64,000 bases of DNA. It comes from an uncultured Pelagibacteraceae bacterium (GTDB lineage Bacteria > Pseudomonadota > Alphaproteobacteria > Pelagibacterales > Pelagibacteraceae). Where the stretch lies: the NCBI GenBank assembly GCA_902603475.1, contig CACKUZ010000001.1:18726-82725 (forward strand). Reading direction: 5' to 3'. Position numbers and translations under genes: made by a program. Below the pieces are notes generated by a model. The model did not search any database, had not been told where the DNA came from, and saw nothing but the letters and a program-made list of their open reading frames with translations. Numbering within the stretch: the first letter of the stretch is position 1; every line of letters begins with the position of its first letter. Below, one piece after another: positions 1 through 10,391 of this stretch.

Positions 1-239
1 TCAATCTCGATCAATTACAAACTTTTGTAGAAAATAAACGAATTAATACATCTGACCAAATAAATTTAGAAAGTTTAAAAAAGAACAAAATTATAAAAAA
101 AATATATTCAAAACTTAAAATTTTAGCGAATGGTAATCTAAATTCAAAAATAAATATAGAAGCAGATTTTTATTCAGTCGCAGCAAAAGACAAGATTGAA
201 AAACTTGGTGGGATAATAAAAATTAAAAATCATAAATAA
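1..239 (+). CDS. rplO: 50S ribosomal protein L15, C-terminal part
   Basis: The window opens inside this gene; the reading frame starts at base 3 and ends with TAA one base before secY. About 78 residues are visible. They begin NLDQLQTFVE and end in a segment with IEKLGG, which matches the C-terminal half of bacterial L15, a large-subunit assembly protein. Its position directly before secY is the standard order of the spc operon. The 5' part lies outside the window, so length and start cannot be judged. Confidence 0.9.
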   Translation, partial: NLDQLQTFVENKRINTSDQINLESLKKNKIIKKIYSKLKILANGNLNSKINIEADFYSVAAKDKIEKLGGIIKIKNHK

Positions 240-1520
240 ATGAGTGAGTCATCACAAACAAATGATTTAAGAAATAGAATTCTATTTACTGTATTTATAC
301 TTGCAATTTATAGGCTAGGAACGTTTGTTCCACTTCCAGGTATTGATCCAGAACAACTACAAATAATGATGGACAGCAATCAAAAAGGATTGCTTGGAAT
401 GTTTAATGTTTTTGCGGGTGGTGCTGTTAGCAGAATGGCAATTTTTGCACTTGGAATAATGCCATATATTTCTTCATCAATTATTATTCAATTATTGACA
501 GGTGTTACTGAGTATTTTAAAAATCTTAAAGCACAAGGTGAAATCGGTAGACAAAAAATTACTCAAATTACAAGATATGGAACAGTCTTATTGGCAACAG
601 TCCAAGGTTATGGGTTAGCAGTTGGTCTTGAATCATCTGCAGATTTGGTAATTAACCCAGGATCTTTTTTTAAAATTTCAACTGTAACTACAATTGTTGC
701 AGGGACAATTTTTTTGATGTGGTTAGGAGAACAAATTACACAAAGAGGTATTGGTAATGGTATTTCATTAATTATTTTTTCAGGTATTGTAGCAGAAATT
801 CCAAGAGCTTTAGTTACCACATTTGAACTAGGTAGAACTGGTGCCATTTCTACTTTAATGATAATATTTATATTTCTACTGCTTATTTTTACTATCTTAT
901 TTATTGTTTTTATGGAGAGAGCACTAAGAAAAATTTTAATAAATTACCCCAAAAGACAAATGGGTAATAAAATGTATGGAGGTGAATCATCACACTTACC
1001 TCTTAAAATAAATTCAGCAGGAGTTATTCCTGCAATTTTTGCTTCCGCTCTATTACTGTTACCAGTAACATTTTCAAATTTTAATATTTCACAAAATGAA
1101 ACCTTTTTAAATATATCTTCATATTTTTCTCAGGGCCAACCCCTGTATATGATATTATATGCGTCTGGTATTATTTTCTTCACTTTTTTTTATACCTCAA
1201 TAACTTTCAACCCGAACGAAACAGCAGAAAACTTAAGAAAGTATGGTGGATTTATCCCTGGAATAAGACCTGGTGAGAGTACTGCATTGTATATAGATAC
1301 AATTCTAACAAGGTTAACGACTATAGGAGCTTTATATTTAACGCTAGTTTGTTTAATGCCAGAATTTTTAATAGCTAATTATCCAATACCTTTTTATTTA
1401 GGTGGCGCATCTGTATTAATTGTAGTTGTAGTCGCTATTGATACTGTAACTCAGGTTCAAACAAGATTAATGAGTTCACAATATGAACAATTAATTAAGA
1501 AAACAAAATTTGGAAGATAG
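240..1520 (+). CDS. secY: Protein translocase subunit SecY
   Basis: SecY is the channel-forming subunit of the Sec translocon in the inner membrane. The 426-residue protein has the normal family length and about ten hydrophobic segments. It carries the characteristic N-terminal RILFTVFILAIYRLGTFVPLPG and the stretch around GGFIPGIRPG near residue 340. The ATG follows the rplO stop immediately, so the two are probably translated as one spc-operon message with adk downstream. Nothing looks degraded. Confidence 0.97.
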   Translation: MSESSQTNDLRNRILFTVFILAIYRLGTFVPLPGIDPEQLQIMMDSNQKGLLGMFNVFAGGAVSRMAIFALGIMPYISSSIIIQLLTGVTEYFKNLKAQGEIGRQKITQITRYGTVLLATVQGYGLAVGLESSADLVINPGSFFKISTVTTIVAGTIFLMWLGEQITQRGIGNGISLIIFSGIVAEIPRALVTTFELGRTGAISTLMIIFIFLLLIFTILFIVFMERALRKILINYPKRQMGNKMYGGESSHLPLKINSAGVIPAIFASALLLLPVTFSNFNISQNETFLNISSYFSQGQPLYMILYASGIIFFTFFYTSITFNPNETAENLRKYGGFIPGIRPGESTALYIDTILTRLTTIGALYLTLVCLMPEFLIANYPIPFYLGGASVLIVVVVAIDTVTQVQTRLMSSQYEQLIKKTKFGR

Positions 1521-1525
1521 TCCAA

Positions 1526-2089
1526 GTGAATGTTATTATTTTTGGACCACCAGGTGCAGGCAAAGGTACACAAGCCATCAATATTTCGAATAAACTAAAT
1601 CTTTTTCAAGTTTCAACTGGCGATCTTTTAAGAAGTGAAGTGAAAAATAAAACAGATATTGGTAAGGATATTGAAAATACAATTTCAAAAGGTGATTTTG
1701 CAACTGACGAAATTGTTAATGATTTAATAAAAAAAGTTGTTTTTGATCCTGAAAAAAAAAATAAATTAATATTTGATGGATATCCGAGATCTTTAAGCCA
1801 GGCTAAAAACTTGGAAATATTATTAAAAAAATCCAATCAAAAAATAGAATTTATTTTTTTTCTAAATGTTAAAAAAGAAACAATCATAAAAAGAATTGAA
1901 AAAAGAAGCCTTCTTGAAAATAGAGCGGATGATAACCTATCTACTATTCTTAAAAGGTATGATGCATACATGGAGACGACCAAACCCGTCTTGGATTTTT
2001 ACTCTAAAAATGAAAATTTTTATGAAATTGATGGAAGCGAGGAAATTACCGAAATATCTACTAAAATCGAACAAATTCTGTCTGTTTAA
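1526..2089 (+). CDS. adk: Adenylate kinase
   Basis: Interconverts ATP + AMP and 2 ADP in the cytoplasm. The P-loop GPPGAGKGT lies at residues 7-15 and the AMP-site DGYPRSLSQA is near residue 84. At 187 residues it is the short-LID form; the long zinc-type LID insertion seen in many bacteria is absent. The start is GTG, five bases after the secY stop, and leads straight into the first beta strand, so no better start exists. The secY-adk-rpsM order is typical of alphaproteobacteria. Confidence 0.95.
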   Translation: MNVIIFGPPGAGKGTQAINISNKLNLFQVSTGDLLRSEVKNKTDIGKDIENTISKGDFATDEIVNDLIKKVVFDPEKKNKLIFDGYPRSLSQAKNLEILLKKSNQKIEFIFFLNVKKETIIKRIEKRSLLENRADDNLSTILKRYDAYMETTKPVLDFYSKNENFYEIDGSEEITEISTKIEQILSV

Positions 2090-2145
2090 GACATTGACTT
2101 TAAAAGAACTTATTATATAAAAGTCTAAATTTTTATCTCAATAAT

Positions 2146-2529
2146 ATGGCTCGTATAGCAGGTGTAAACATACCACAAAACAAATTAGTTAGAATTGGTC
2201 TAACTTATATATTTGGTATTGGAGAAAAAAACTCTAACGACATTTGTAGATCATTAGATATACCAGAAACAAAAAGAGTTAACGAGTTAACAGACGAAGA
2301 AATTCTTAAGATTAGAGAATTTATAGATCAAAAATTTACCGTAGAGGGTGACTTGAGAAGAGATACATCTCTTAATATTAAAAGACTCATTGATCTTGCA
2401 TCTTATCGAGGTTCTAGACATAGGAAAAAATTGCCAGTCAGAGGACAAAGAACTAGATGTAATGCACGAACACGTAAAGGTAAGGCAATTGCTATAGCGG
2501 GTAAAAAATTAACTCCACTTAAAAAATAA
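2146..2529 (+). CDS. rpsM: 30S ribosomal protein S13
   Basis: A 127-residue protein starting [10 protein letters not shown], the invariant start of bacterial S13. It has the [20 protein letters not shown] region and basic C-terminal tail that contact the 30S head and tRNA. A 56-base gap separates it from adk, the longest in this cluster, so a promoter or processing site may lie there. It begins the alpha-operon part (rpsM-rpsK-rpoA-rplQ). Confidence 0.97.
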   Translation: MARIAGVNIPQNKLVRIGLTYIFGIGEKNSNDICRSLDIPETKRVNELTDEEILKIREFIDQKFTVEGDLRRDTSLNIKRLIDLASYRGSRHRKKLPVRGQRTRCNARTRKGKAIAIAGKKLTPLKK

Positions 2530-2542
2530 TATAGAAATTAAA

Positions 2543-2986
2543 ATGGCAAAAGATAAAACAGAAAAAAAAGATCAACCTACAGAGTCACAGCCAAAACAAA
2601 AAAAAAGCTCTTATTCAAAAAAGAAAAAAAATAAAAAAAACATTCTTAACGGAATTGCTTATGTTCAATCAACTTTTAATAATACAATTGTAACTATTGC
2701 TGATACCAGTGGAAATGTAATATCATGGGCTTCTGCTGGTCAAAAAGGTTTTAAAGGTTCAAGAAAATCAACACCCTATGCTGCTCAAGTAGCAGCAGAC
2801 TCAGCAGCCGCAAAAGCGCTTGAAGTTGGCATGAAAATTTTATCAGTCGAGGTAAAAGGTCCTGGCTCTGGTAGAGAAACTGCGTTACGTGCACTGCAGG
2901 CAAGAGGTTTTAAAATTATTTCTATTAAAGATACAACACCAATGCCACATAACGGTGCAAGACCACCAAAAAAAAGGAGAGTATAA
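2543..2986 (+). CDS. rpsK: 30S ribosomal protein S11 with Lys-rich N-terminal extension
   Basis: S11 forms part of the 30S platform. The conserved core begins around residue 36 and includes [10 protein letters not shown] and [18 protein letters not shown]. It ends [13 protein letters not shown] as expected. The protein is 147 residues against roughly 129 in E. coli. The excess is an N-terminal low-complexity tract of Lys, Ser and Gln, probably disordered. The start is 13 bases after rpsM. Whether the extension is translated from this ATG cannot be proven here, but no later ATG precedes the core. Confidence 0.95.
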   Translation: MAKDKTEKKDQPTESQPKQKKSSYSKKKKNKKNILNGIAYVQSTFNNTIVTIADTSGNVISWASAGQKGFKGSRKSTPYAAQVAADSAAAKALEVGMKILSVEVKGPGSGRETALRALQARGFKIISIKDTTPMPHNGARPPKKRRV

Positions 2987-2987
2987 A

Positions 2988-4016
2988 ATGGATACAACTG
3001 AAGTGAATATAAAAAATTGGAAATCACTAATAAGACCACCAAAACTTGATGTAAATTTAAGTGAAGACAAGTCTTATGCTAAAATAATAGCTGAACCATT
3101 AGAAAAAGGATATGGCTTAACACTTGGAAACTCATTAAGAAGAATTCTTTTGTCATCTATAAGAGGTACTGCAGTAACAGCAATACAAATTGATGGTGTC
3201 TTGCACGAATTTACTTCAATTAAGGGTGTAAGAGAAGATGTTACAGATATAGTATTAAATGTTAAATCTCTGGCATTAAAGAGTAATTCAGAATCAGTGA
3301 ACAAATTAATCCTAGATGCAAAAGGACCGGGCGAAATTAAAGCTTCAAATATTACAACCACTGCTGATATAGAAATTCTTAATCCAGATTTAGTAATATG
3401 TAATTTAGATGAAAACACTAATTTTCATATGGAAATGACTGTTAGCAATGGTAAAGGTTATGTTTCAGCTGACATGAACAAGCCAGATGAACCACCTTTA
3501 GGACTTATTTCAATAGACTCTTTATTTAGTCCAGTAAAAAAAGTCTCATATTCTATTAGTACCGCAAGAGAAGGAAAGGCACTAGATTATGATAAACTTA
3601 CGATGGAAGTTGAAACAAATGGATCAATCTCAGCTGAAGATGCTGTAGCTTACTCTGCAAGGATATTCCAAGATCAACTTGGTATGTTTGTTAACTTTGA
3701 TGAACCTCAAGAAGTTATTGTTAGAGAACAACCAACAGAACCAGAATTTAATAAAAACTTATTAAGAAAAGTAGATGAATTAGAACTTTCTGTTAGATCA
3801 ATGAATTGTTTAAAAAATGATAATATAATTTATATTGGTGATTTAGTTCAAAAATCAGAAGGTGAAATGTTAAGAACACCTAATTTTGGAAGAAAATCAT
3901 TAAATGAAATTAAAGAAGTATTGACTGGAATGTCATTATATCTAGGAATGGAAATACCCAATTGGCCACCTGACAATATTGCTGAATTATCTAAAAAACT
4001 AGAGGAAGCTATCTAA
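2988..4016 (+). CDS. rpoA: DNA-directed RNA polymerase subunit alpha
   Basis: Scaffold subunit of RNA polymerase. The 342-residue protein begins [20 protein letters not shown], one base after the rpsK stop. An upstream in-frame start inside rpsK is possible but would add 33 non-homologous residues, so it was not used. The N-terminal dimerisation domain has [17 protein letters not shown] near residue 40. The C-terminal domain (about 260-330) has [14 protein letters not shown] and the helix-hairpin-helix segment [16 protein letters not shown]. The stop overlaps the rplQ start by one base. Confidence 0.97.
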   Translation: MDTTEVNIKNWKSLIRPPKLDVNLSEDKSYAKIIAEPLEKGYGLTLGNSLRRILLSSIRGTAVTAIQIDGVLHEFTSIKGVREDVTDIVLNVKSLALKSNSESVNKLILDAKGPGEIKASNITTTADIEILNPDLVICNLDENTNFHMEMTVSNGKGYVSADMNKPDEPPLGLISIDSLFSPVKKVSYSISTAREGKALDYDKLTMEVETNGSISAEDAVAYSARIFQDQLGMFVNFDEPQEVIVREQPTEPEFNKNLLRKVDELELSVRSMNCLKNDNIIYIGDLVQKSEGEMLRTPNFGRKSLNEIKEVLTGMSLYLGMEIPNWPPDNIAELSKKLEEAI

Positions 4017-4462
4017 TGCGACACAAAATGGGCTATAAAAAGCTCAATAGAACCTCTGAACACAGAAAAGCATTAATAAAAAATATGCTTAATTCTCTTG
4101 TGAAATATGAACAAATTACTACAACACTTCCAAAAGCAAAGGTTTTAAAACCACAGGCTGATAAATTAATTACTTTAGGCAAGAAAGATACGCTTCAAAA
4201 TACAAGAGCTTTGATTTCTAAGCTTCAAGATGAGGCATCAGCAAGCAAAATTAGAAAAACATTATCAAAAAGATATGAAAATAGAAAAGGTGGATATACA
4301 AGAATAATTAAGGCAGGGTTTAGATATGGAGATAATGCTCCTATGGCAGTAATAGAATTCGTAGACCGTGATATAGAAGCAAAAAAAGTAGATAAAAAGA
4401 AAAAAGAAAAATCTACAGCAACTGATAAAAAAACAGAAACACCTAAAGAAGCTACAGCCTAA
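4016..4462 (+). CDS. rplQ: 50S ribosomal protein L17
   Basis: Begins [20 protein letters not shown], diagnostic for L17. The core of about 115 residues ends with the NAPMAVIEFVDR segment. It is followed by a roughly 30-residue Lys/Thr/Glu-rich tail of low complexity, a common kind of alphaproteobacterial extension. The ATG shares its first base with the rpoA TAA, implying translational coupling. Last ribosomal gene of the cluster. Confidence 0.96.
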   Translation: MRHKMGYKKLNRTSEHRKALIKNMLNSLVKYEQITTTLPKAKVLKPQADKLITLGKKDTLQNTRALISKLQDEASASKIRKTLSKRYENRKGGYTRIIKAGFRYGDNAPMAVIEFVDRDIEAKKVDKKKKEKSTATDKKTETPKEATA

Positions 4463-4474
4463 ATAATCCTCACT

Positions 4475-5380
4475 ATGAAAAAAACTATCAACGTAGATAC
4501 TACGTATGCTGGTATGCGTATTGATAGATTTCTTCGAAAACAGTTTGAGTCGGTACCTCAGAGTTTAATTGAGAAAAGTCTTAGAAGTGGAAAAATTAAA
4601 CTTAATAAAAAAAAAATCAAAAGCTCTACTAAACTTCAACTTAATGATTTAATTGAACTTTATAATTTTGAAATTAAAAAAAAAATTATAAAAAATAAAG
4701 TAAAATTTAAACCTTCAGATACAATAATTAAGGAAAACGAAGATTTTATCATCGAAAATAATGATGACTTTATTGTTCTTAATAAGCAAGCAGGCATATC
4801 TGTTCAGGGTGGAACAAAATCAAAAAAAAATCTTATAGATATTTTTTCTAATAGTGACATTTTTAAAGACGATAAGCCATATTCAGTACATAGACTTGAT
4901 AAAGAAACATCCGGAGTATTTTTAATAGCAAAAAATAGATCAACTGCACAACTACTCACAACACTTTTTAGATTAAGAAAAGTTTATAAAACTTATATAG
5001 CAATATGTCATGGGGAAATCACTATGAAGAACAAAGGTTTAATTAAAAATAATCTTATAAGATACGACGAAACTAAAAAGATAGTTGAGAATGCAGAGAC
5101 TTATTATGAAATTTTAGATAAAAATAATAATTCTACCTTTATTCAACTTAAACCGATCACAGGAAGAAAACATCAGCTAAGAAAGCAATTATTTGATTTA
5201 GGTCACTCAATTATTGGCGACAAAAAATATAATTCCTACAAAATACAAAAAAATAATAAAAATTTAATGCTTCATTCTTATGAAATTAAATTTAAAATGA
5301 ATGAAAAAAAATATACATTTCGAGCTATACCACCTGAATATTTTAGAAATATGTTAAAAGCAAAAAGACTTAATTTTTAA
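4475..5380 (+). CDS. RluA-family 23S rRNA pseudouridine synthase (RluC/RluD-like)
   Basis: Isomerises specific uridines in large-subunit rRNA. An S4-like RNA-binding domain (about residues 1-70) precedes the catalytic domain. The catalytic Asp is in the motif [16 protein letters not shown] near residue 140, and the [10 protein letters not shown] block follows. The 301-residue length is normal. It lies 12 bases after rplQ and probably shares its transcript. The subfamily (RluC versus RluD) cannot be fixed by eye. Its last 11 bases overlap the end of lipB on the other strand. Confidence 0.88.
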   Translation: MKKTINVDTTYAGMRIDRFLRKQFESVPQSLIEKSLRSGKIKLNKKKIKSSTKLQLNDLIELYNFEIKKKIIKNKVKFKPSDTIIKENEDFIIENNDDFIVLNKQAGISVQGGTKSKKNLIDIFSNSDIFKDDKPYSVHRLDKETSGVFLIAKNRSTAQLLTTLFRLRKVYKTYIAICHGEITMKNKGLIKNNLIRYDETKKIVENAETYYEILDKNNNSTFIQLKPITGRKHQLRKQLFDLGHSIIGDKKYNSYKIQKNNKNLMLHSYEIKFKMNEKKYTFRAIPPEYFRNMLKAKRLNF

Positions 5381-6002
5381 TTTCTTTCAAAAATTTTTCA
5401 ATTAACGTGTCTGATATATAATTGTATCTTTGTTTTTTAATTTTAATGAGATTTGTAATTTCTTTATCTTTAATACCACAAGGAATTATTTTTTTATAAG
5501 CATCCAAGTTATTTGAAATATTTAGTGCAAAACCATGGTAAGCAATCCACTTCTTAACTTTAATACCTATGGCTGCAACTTTTTCAATTTTAATTTTATT
5601 ATCAAATTTTCTTTTATGCCAAATACCTACATTTTTTCTATCTGCAAAAACTTTAATATTAAATTCTTTTAAAGTATTAATTATAGCATTTTCTACTGAA
5701 GAAATAAGTTTTCTAATGTTTTTTTCTCTTTTATTTAAATCAATCACAAAATAAAAAACTAATTGGCCAGGACCGTGGTATGTTATTTTTCCACCTCTAT
5801 TTGTTTTGATTAACTTTATTGATTTATCTAACAACTCGCTATTTTTATAACTTGTTCCTGCTGTATAAACCTCTTTATGTTCTAAAATCCATATTAGTTC
5901 ATTTTTTTTTTTGACGTGAATTTCATTCAATCTTTTTTCTAATAATGCAATAGCATTTTCGTATTTTATTGGTTTTATTGACTTTTTGATCTCTATTATC
6001 AT
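5370..6002 (-). CDS. lipB: Octanoyltransferase LipB
   Basis: Transfers octanoyl groups from acyl carrier protein to lipoyl domains, the first step of lipoate synthesis. The signature [15 protein letters not shown] is near residue 75, and the catalytic Cys lies in [14 protein letters not shown] near residue 175. The 210-residue length is typical. It is tail-to-tail with the pseudouridine synthase gene, with an 11-base overlap of coding ends, and is divergent from mgtE across a 60-base gap. Confidence 0.93.
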   Translation of the reverse strand: MIIEIKKSIKPIKYENAIALLEKRLNEIHVKKKNELIWILEHKEVYTAGTSYKNSELLDKSIKLIKTNRGGKITYHGPGQLVFYFVIDLNKREKNIRKLISSVENAIINTLKEFNIKVFADRKNVGIWHKRKFDNKIKIEKVAAIGIKVKKWIAYHGFALNISNNLDAYKKIIPCGIKDKEITNLIKIKKQRYNYISDTLIEKFLKEIKN

Positions 6003-6062
6003 TATAAATTTGTAATATTAATATTTTGTATTAATAGTGCCAACTAAATTATAGATAAAATT

Positions 6063-7436
6063 ATGACTTTAGTAAAAAAAATTAAAGATAAAAAAGTTAA
6101 CTCTGAGTTTAATAAAGAATTTATTAAGGTAGTCACTGATAAGATTTCTTCTAATGATGCAGAATTTATTACCAATTCGTTTAATGATATGCATCCAGCA
6201 GATGCTGCAGACATTATTGAACATTTAAGTGAAAAGGATAGAGAAGATTTAATTAAATTAAATAATTTTAAAGTTGATCCTGAAGTTTTTGTTGAACTTA
6301 ATGAGTCAATACAATCAGAATTAATTGCTTATTTATCGTCAGAGTCCATTGTAAATATATTGAAAAACTTAGAGTCTGATGATGCCATTAAAATTTTAGA
6401 AAATGTTGATGAAAAAGATAAGAATACTATTTTAGGATCTCTTCCACCAAAGGACAGATTTGCTTTATTAGAAAGTTTAAGCTACCCAGAAGACTCAGCT
6501 GCACGAATAATGCAAAGAGAATTTACCGCCATTCCAAGCAATTGGTCAGTAGGTCAGACAATAGACTATTTAAGAGAAAATAAAGATTTACCTGAAGAGT
6601 TTCTAGAAATCTTTATTGTAGATGAGAACTTTAAGCCTATTGGAACTGTGCCATCTTCAAAAGTACTAAGAACTCCAAGAGAATCAAAAATGATGTCAAT
6701 AATGTCTGAGTCTCAACTTTTAATACCTGTTGATATGGATAAAGAGGAAGTTGGAAATTTATTTGAAAATTATAATTTAAGCTCTGCTGCAGTCACGGAT
6801 AAAAATGATAAATTGGTTGGCATGATAGCTTATGATGATGTTTTAACTGTACTTAAAGAAGAAGCTGAAGAAGATGCTTTAAGACTTGCTGGAGTAGGCG
6901 ATGAAGAAATAACTGATGGTGTAATTACAAAAACTAAGCGAAGATTTAATTGGCTTTTATTAAATTTATTTACAGCCTTTTTAGCCACTTATTGTATTAG
7001 TTTATTCGGCGCTACCATAGAACAGATGGTTGTTTTAGCTTTTTTAATGCCTATTGTTGCGTCAATGGGCGGCAATGCTGGTATGCAAACACTAGCCGTA
7101 ACTGTAAGATCTTTAGCTACACAAGATTTAACAAAAAATAATTTTTCTAATAATATAATTAAAGAATTTAACATCGGTATTTTAAATGGAATTATCTTTG
7201 CAATTATAAGTTCAGTAATTGTTTATTTCTGGTTTAATGACATTCAACTTGCATTAATAATATCAATATCAATGGTTTTAACTATGATAGTTGCTGGACT
7301 TTTTGGAATTTTAATACCAGTAACTCTAAAAAAAATGAATATAGATCCTGCTATTTCCTCAAGTGTTTTTGTGACTACAATTACAGATGTAATAGGTTTT
7401 GTTTCTTTTTTAGGTGTTGGCGCTTATTTCTTATAA
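6063..7436 (+). CDS. mgtE: Magnesium transporter MgtE
   Basis: A Mg2+ channel of the inner membrane. The order of domains is canonical: an N-terminal helical MgtE_N domain (about 30-135) with DMHPADAADIIEHL, a CBS pair (about 140-260), a plug helix, and five C-terminal membrane helices (about 290-457). The pore region carries MPIVASMGGNAGMQT. The 457-residue length is normal. The family is gated by Mg2+ binding to the cytosolic domains. Its stop abuts the end of convergent panC with no spare base. Confidence 0.93.
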   Translation: MTLVKKIKDKKVNSEFNKEFIKVVTDKISSNDAEFITNSFNDMHPADAADIIEHLSEKDREDLIKLNNFKVDPEVFVELNESIQSELIAYLSSESIVNILKNLESDDAIKILENVDEKDKNTILGSLPPKDRFALLESLSYPEDSAARIMQREFTAIPSNWSVGQTIDYLRENKDLPEEFLEIFIVDENFKPIGTVPSSKVLRTPRESKMMSIMSESQLLIPVDMDKEEVGNLFENYNLSSAAVTDKNDKLVGMIAYDDVLTVLKEEAEEDALRLAGVGDEEITDGVITKTKRRFNWLLLNLFTAFLATYCISLFGATIEQMVVLAFLMPIVASMGGNAGMQTLAVTVRSLATQDLTKNNFSNNIIKEFNIGILNGIIFAIISSVIVYFWFNDIQLALIISISMVLTMIVAGLFGILIPVTLKKMNIDPAISSSVFVTTITDVIGFVSFLGVGAYFL

Positions 7437-8249
7437 CTAATAATTATCAATTAATCTAACATTGTCTATTTTATAAGCAACAAAAAGCCTATATTTATTT
7501 TTGAAATTATTAAGCTTTAAATTCTTTTCGTCTCTAAATTCTAAATAATCTATTTTTATATTGTATTTTTTTTCTAATTCTTTTTTGTAATCAGGTAAAT
7601 TAAAGGCTAATTTAGAACCATGTAATTTTGATTTATACTTTAATTTTTTTAAAAATAATGCAATTTCTGAGGCTTTTTTAAAGGATCTCTTTTTTAATAA
7701 TCTGTTTCGTGTTGATAACGCAATTTTATTATTTATTCTGATAGTTGGGCATGAATTAACACGTACTTTAAATTTTTTTGATAGGAATTTTTTTATTAGA
7801 TATAACTGCTGATAATCTTTTTCACCCATATATAAATCTTTTGATTTAATAATGGTCAGTAATCTATTCATAACATTTAGAACACCCTCAAAATGACCAA
7901 CTCTAAATTTCGCACATAAAATCTTGTCTTTTTTTTTTAAATTAAATTTCTTAGCTTTAAATTTGTAAATATCTTTGGAATTAGGTGTGAATAAATATTC
8001 TACATTTAATTTTTTTAATATAGCAATATCATTCTGAATATTTCTTGGATATTTCTCAAAATCATCTTTTTTATTGAATTGAGTAGGATTCACAAAAATA
8101 CTTACAATAGTCATTCTTTTTTTATTTTGTGAAGCTTTTATTAAGGATTTATGACCCTCATGTATTCCACCCATGGTAGGCACAAATCCAATATTTTTAT
8201 AGTTTTTAATCTCTTTATTTAAATCAAAAATGCTTGTAATTATTTTCAT
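7437..8249 (-). CDS. panC: Pantothenate synthetase
   Basis: Joins pantoate and beta-alanine with ATP to make pantothenate (vitamin B5). The nucleotide-binding motif FVPTMGGIHEGHKSLI is at about residues 22-37 and the KMSKS-like loop IALSTRNRLL is near residue 170. The 270-residue length is close to the family norm. The protein is very Lys-rich like its neighbours. No other pantothenate gene (panB, panD, panE) is in the window, so whether the whole pathway exists cannot be judged here. Confidence 0.9.
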   Translation of the reverse strand: MKIITSIFDLNKEIKNYKNIGFVPTMGGIHEGHKSLIKASQNKKRMTIVSIFVNPTQFNKKDDFEKYPRNIQNDIAILKKLNVEYLFTPNSKDIYKFKAKKFNLKKKDKILCAKFRVGHFEGVLNVMNRLLTIIKSKDLYMGEKDYQQLYLIKKFLSKKFKVRVNSCPTIRINNKIALSTRNRLLKKRSFKKASEIALFLKKLKYKSKLHGSKLAFNLPDYKKELEKKYNIKIDYLEFRDEKNLKLNNFKNKYRLFVAYKIDNVRLIDNY

Positions 8250-8283
8250 TTTCTTAATATATGTTTATAAATAAATTATCTTT

Positions 8284-9099
8284 ATGATTAAACAAGCCAT
8301 AATTCCACTAGCTGGATTAGGAACAAGACTTTTGCCATTGACTAGTGTCTTTGCTAAAGAGTTATTACCTATAAATGGCAAGCCTGGAATTGAATATATT
8401 CTTGATGAGTGCATAGATGCTGGAATTACAGAAATAATTTTCATTATTTCCAAAAAAAAGGAAATGATAAAGAAATATTTTTATAATGACATTTTTTATA
8501 AATCATTAATCAAAAAGAAAAAAGATCCAAGAATAATTAAAGAATATAAAAAAATTTTACAGTATAAAAAAAAAATCAAATTTGTTTATCAAAACAAACC
8601 CTTAGGAACTGGAGACGCTGTTTTAAAAACCAAAAAATTTATTAAAAATAAATATTTTTTAATGCTTCTTCCAGATGACTTAATTATGAAAAAGAATTGC
8701 TCAAAAGATATGATTAAAATACATAAAAAATATAAAGCCTCTGTAATGGCTAGTATGACAGTCAGGAAAAATAATGTAAATCGCTGGGGTATATATTCTT
8801 CATCCAAAAAACTTAATAATCAGAATTTTATAATTTCAGATGTTATTGAAAAACCAAACACTAAAGAAGCTCCATCAAATAACGCTGTAATTGGAAGATA
8901 TATACTGTGCAAGGATATATTTAAAATTCTTAAAAAACAAAAAAAAGGCAAAGGTGGCGAGATTCATATTACTGACTCAATTAAAACAATGATTGATAAT
9001 AAATCACTATTCATTGGTCATAAATTTTCAGGAAAATATTTAGATTGTGGTTCTATGAGTGGTTATATTAATTCAACGTTAGAAATTGCAAAATTATGA
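8284..9099 (+). CDS. galU: UTP-glucose-1-phosphate uridylyltransferase
   Basis: Makes UDP-glucose from UTP and glucose-1-phosphate. The nucleotidyltransferase signature PLAGLGTRLLPLTSVFAKEL is near the N-terminus, with LPDDLIM near residue 130 and the GEIHITDSI block near residue 225. At 271 residues it is a little short but complete. The stop overlaps the ugd start (ATGA), so the two steps glucose-1-P to UDP-glucose to UDP-glucuronate are encoded as a coupled pair. Confidence 0.93.
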   Translation: MIKQAIIPLAGLGTRLLPLTSVFAKELLPINGKPGIEYILDECIDAGITEIIFIISKKKEMIKKYFYNDIFYKSLIKKKKDPRIIKEYKKILQYKKKIKFVYQNKPLGTGDAVLKTKKFIKNKYFLMLLPDDLIMKKNCSKDMIKIHKKYKASVMASMTVRKNNVNRWGIYSSSKKLNNQNFIISDVIEKPNTKEAPSNNAVIGRYILCKDIFKILKKQKKGKGGEIHITDSIKTMIDNKSLFIGHKFSGKYLDCGSMSGYINSTLEIAKL

Positions 9100-10391
9100 A
9101 AATATGTGTGATTGGATCAGGTTATGTGGGATTAGTCAGTGGCGCATGTTTTGCTGAACTTGGTAACAATGTCATTTGCGTAGACAAAAACCTAAGTAAA
9201 ATATCTAATCTAAAGAAAGCAGTAATTCCAATTTATGAACCAGGACTAGAAGAATTAATTCAAAGAAATGTAAAGCAAAAAAGACTTCAATTTTCAATAA
9301 ATATATCAAAGTCAATTATAAAATCAGATATTATATTTATATGTGTTGGCACTCCAACAAAAATTAAATCTAACGAAGCAGATCTAAAATATATATTTCA
9401 AGTAGTAAAAGATTTAAAAAAGAATTTAAATAAATATAAAATAATTGTTACTAAATCTACAGTACCAGTAACTACTTGTGACAAAATTCAAAAATTATTA
9501 ACAACTAAAACAAATAAAAAATTATTCGACGTTGTTTCGAATCCAGAATTTTTAAGGGAAGGTGAAGCTATCAGGGATTTTATGTATCCTGATCGAATTG
9601 TAGTTGGAACAAATAGCAATAAGGCTAATAATGTTTTAAAAAATTTATATTCTCCAATAATTAAAAAAAAGGGTAGATATTTTAATACATCAAGACGTGC
9701 AGCAGAGGTTATAAAATATGCAGCTAATGCATTTCTAGCAACAAAAATTACATTTATTAATGAAATTGCAAATTTATGTGAAAAACTTAACGTGGACGTT
9801 ACCGATGTTTCGTTAGGCATAGGAACTGATGAAAGAATTGGAGCAAGATTTTTAAGAGCAGGACCAGGTTACGGTGGTTCTTGTTTTCCAAAAGATACAC
9901 GTGCTTTAATTTCTACCTCAAAAAAATTTAAAACTAATTTATCTATAGTCAAATCAACTATTAACTCTAATGAAAATAGGCACAAATATTTATTAACTAA
10001 AATTAAAGAAATATTAAATAATAATCTCAAAAGCAAGAAAATTACTTTTTTGGGTGTTACTTTCAAGGCTGGTACTGATGATATGAGGGACTCAGCATCT
10101 CTAAAATTAATTCCATATTTGTTAAAAAAAGGTTCAATAGTTTCTTACTATGAACCTACAGGAATTAAAAAAGAATTTGATAAAAAAAAAGTAGTTTATT
10201 TTAATAATATTAAAGATGCATGTAAAAATAGTGACCTTTTAATTATTCATACGGAGTGGAATGAGTTTAAACAACTAAACTTTAATAGGTTGAAAAATAA
10301 AAAAAAATTTAAGATTTATGATTTAAGAAATCTATATTCACCCAAAAAAATGAAAAATAAAAATATTGATTACTTTAGCGTAGGTAGATAA
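9096..10391 (+). CDS. ugd: UDP-glucose 6-dehydrogenase
   Basis: Oxidises UDP-glucose to UDP-glucuronate with two NAD+. The N-terminal Rossmann motif is IGSGYVGLVSGACFAELG and the catalytic Cys lies in GPGYGGSCFPKDTRAL near residue 260. The C-terminal domain has the GVTFKAGTDDMRDS block. The 431-residue length is typical. It is coupled to galU by a four-base overlap and probably supplies a glycan precursor. Its stop abuts the end of convergent ridA. Confidence 0.94.
   Translation: MKICVIGSGYVGLVSGACFAELGNNVICVDKNLSKISNLKKAVIPIYEPGLEELIQRNVKQKRLQFSINISKSIIKSDIIFICVGTPTKIKSNEADLKYIFQVVKDLKKNLNKYKIIVTKSTVPVTTCDKIQKLLTTKTNKKLFDVVSNPEFLREGEAIRDFMYPDRIVVGTNSNKANNVLKNLYSPIIKKKGRYFNTSRRAAEVIKYAANAFLATKITFINEIANLCEKLNVDVTDVSLGIGTDERIGARFLRAGPGYGGSCFPKDTRALISTSKKFKTNLSIVKSTINSNENRHKYLLTKIKEILNNNLKSKKITFLGVTFKAGTDDMRDSASLKLIPYLLKKGSIVSYYEPTGIKKEFDKKKVVYFNNIKDACKNSDLLIIHTEWNEFKQLNFNRLKNKKKFKIYDLRNLYSPKKMKNKNIDYFSVGR

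Noticed and set aside
2889-4016. Longer rpoA beginning inside rpsK
   Set aside because: The added 33 residues are an out-of-frame reading of rpsK; ATG at 2988 gives the normal alpha-subunit start.
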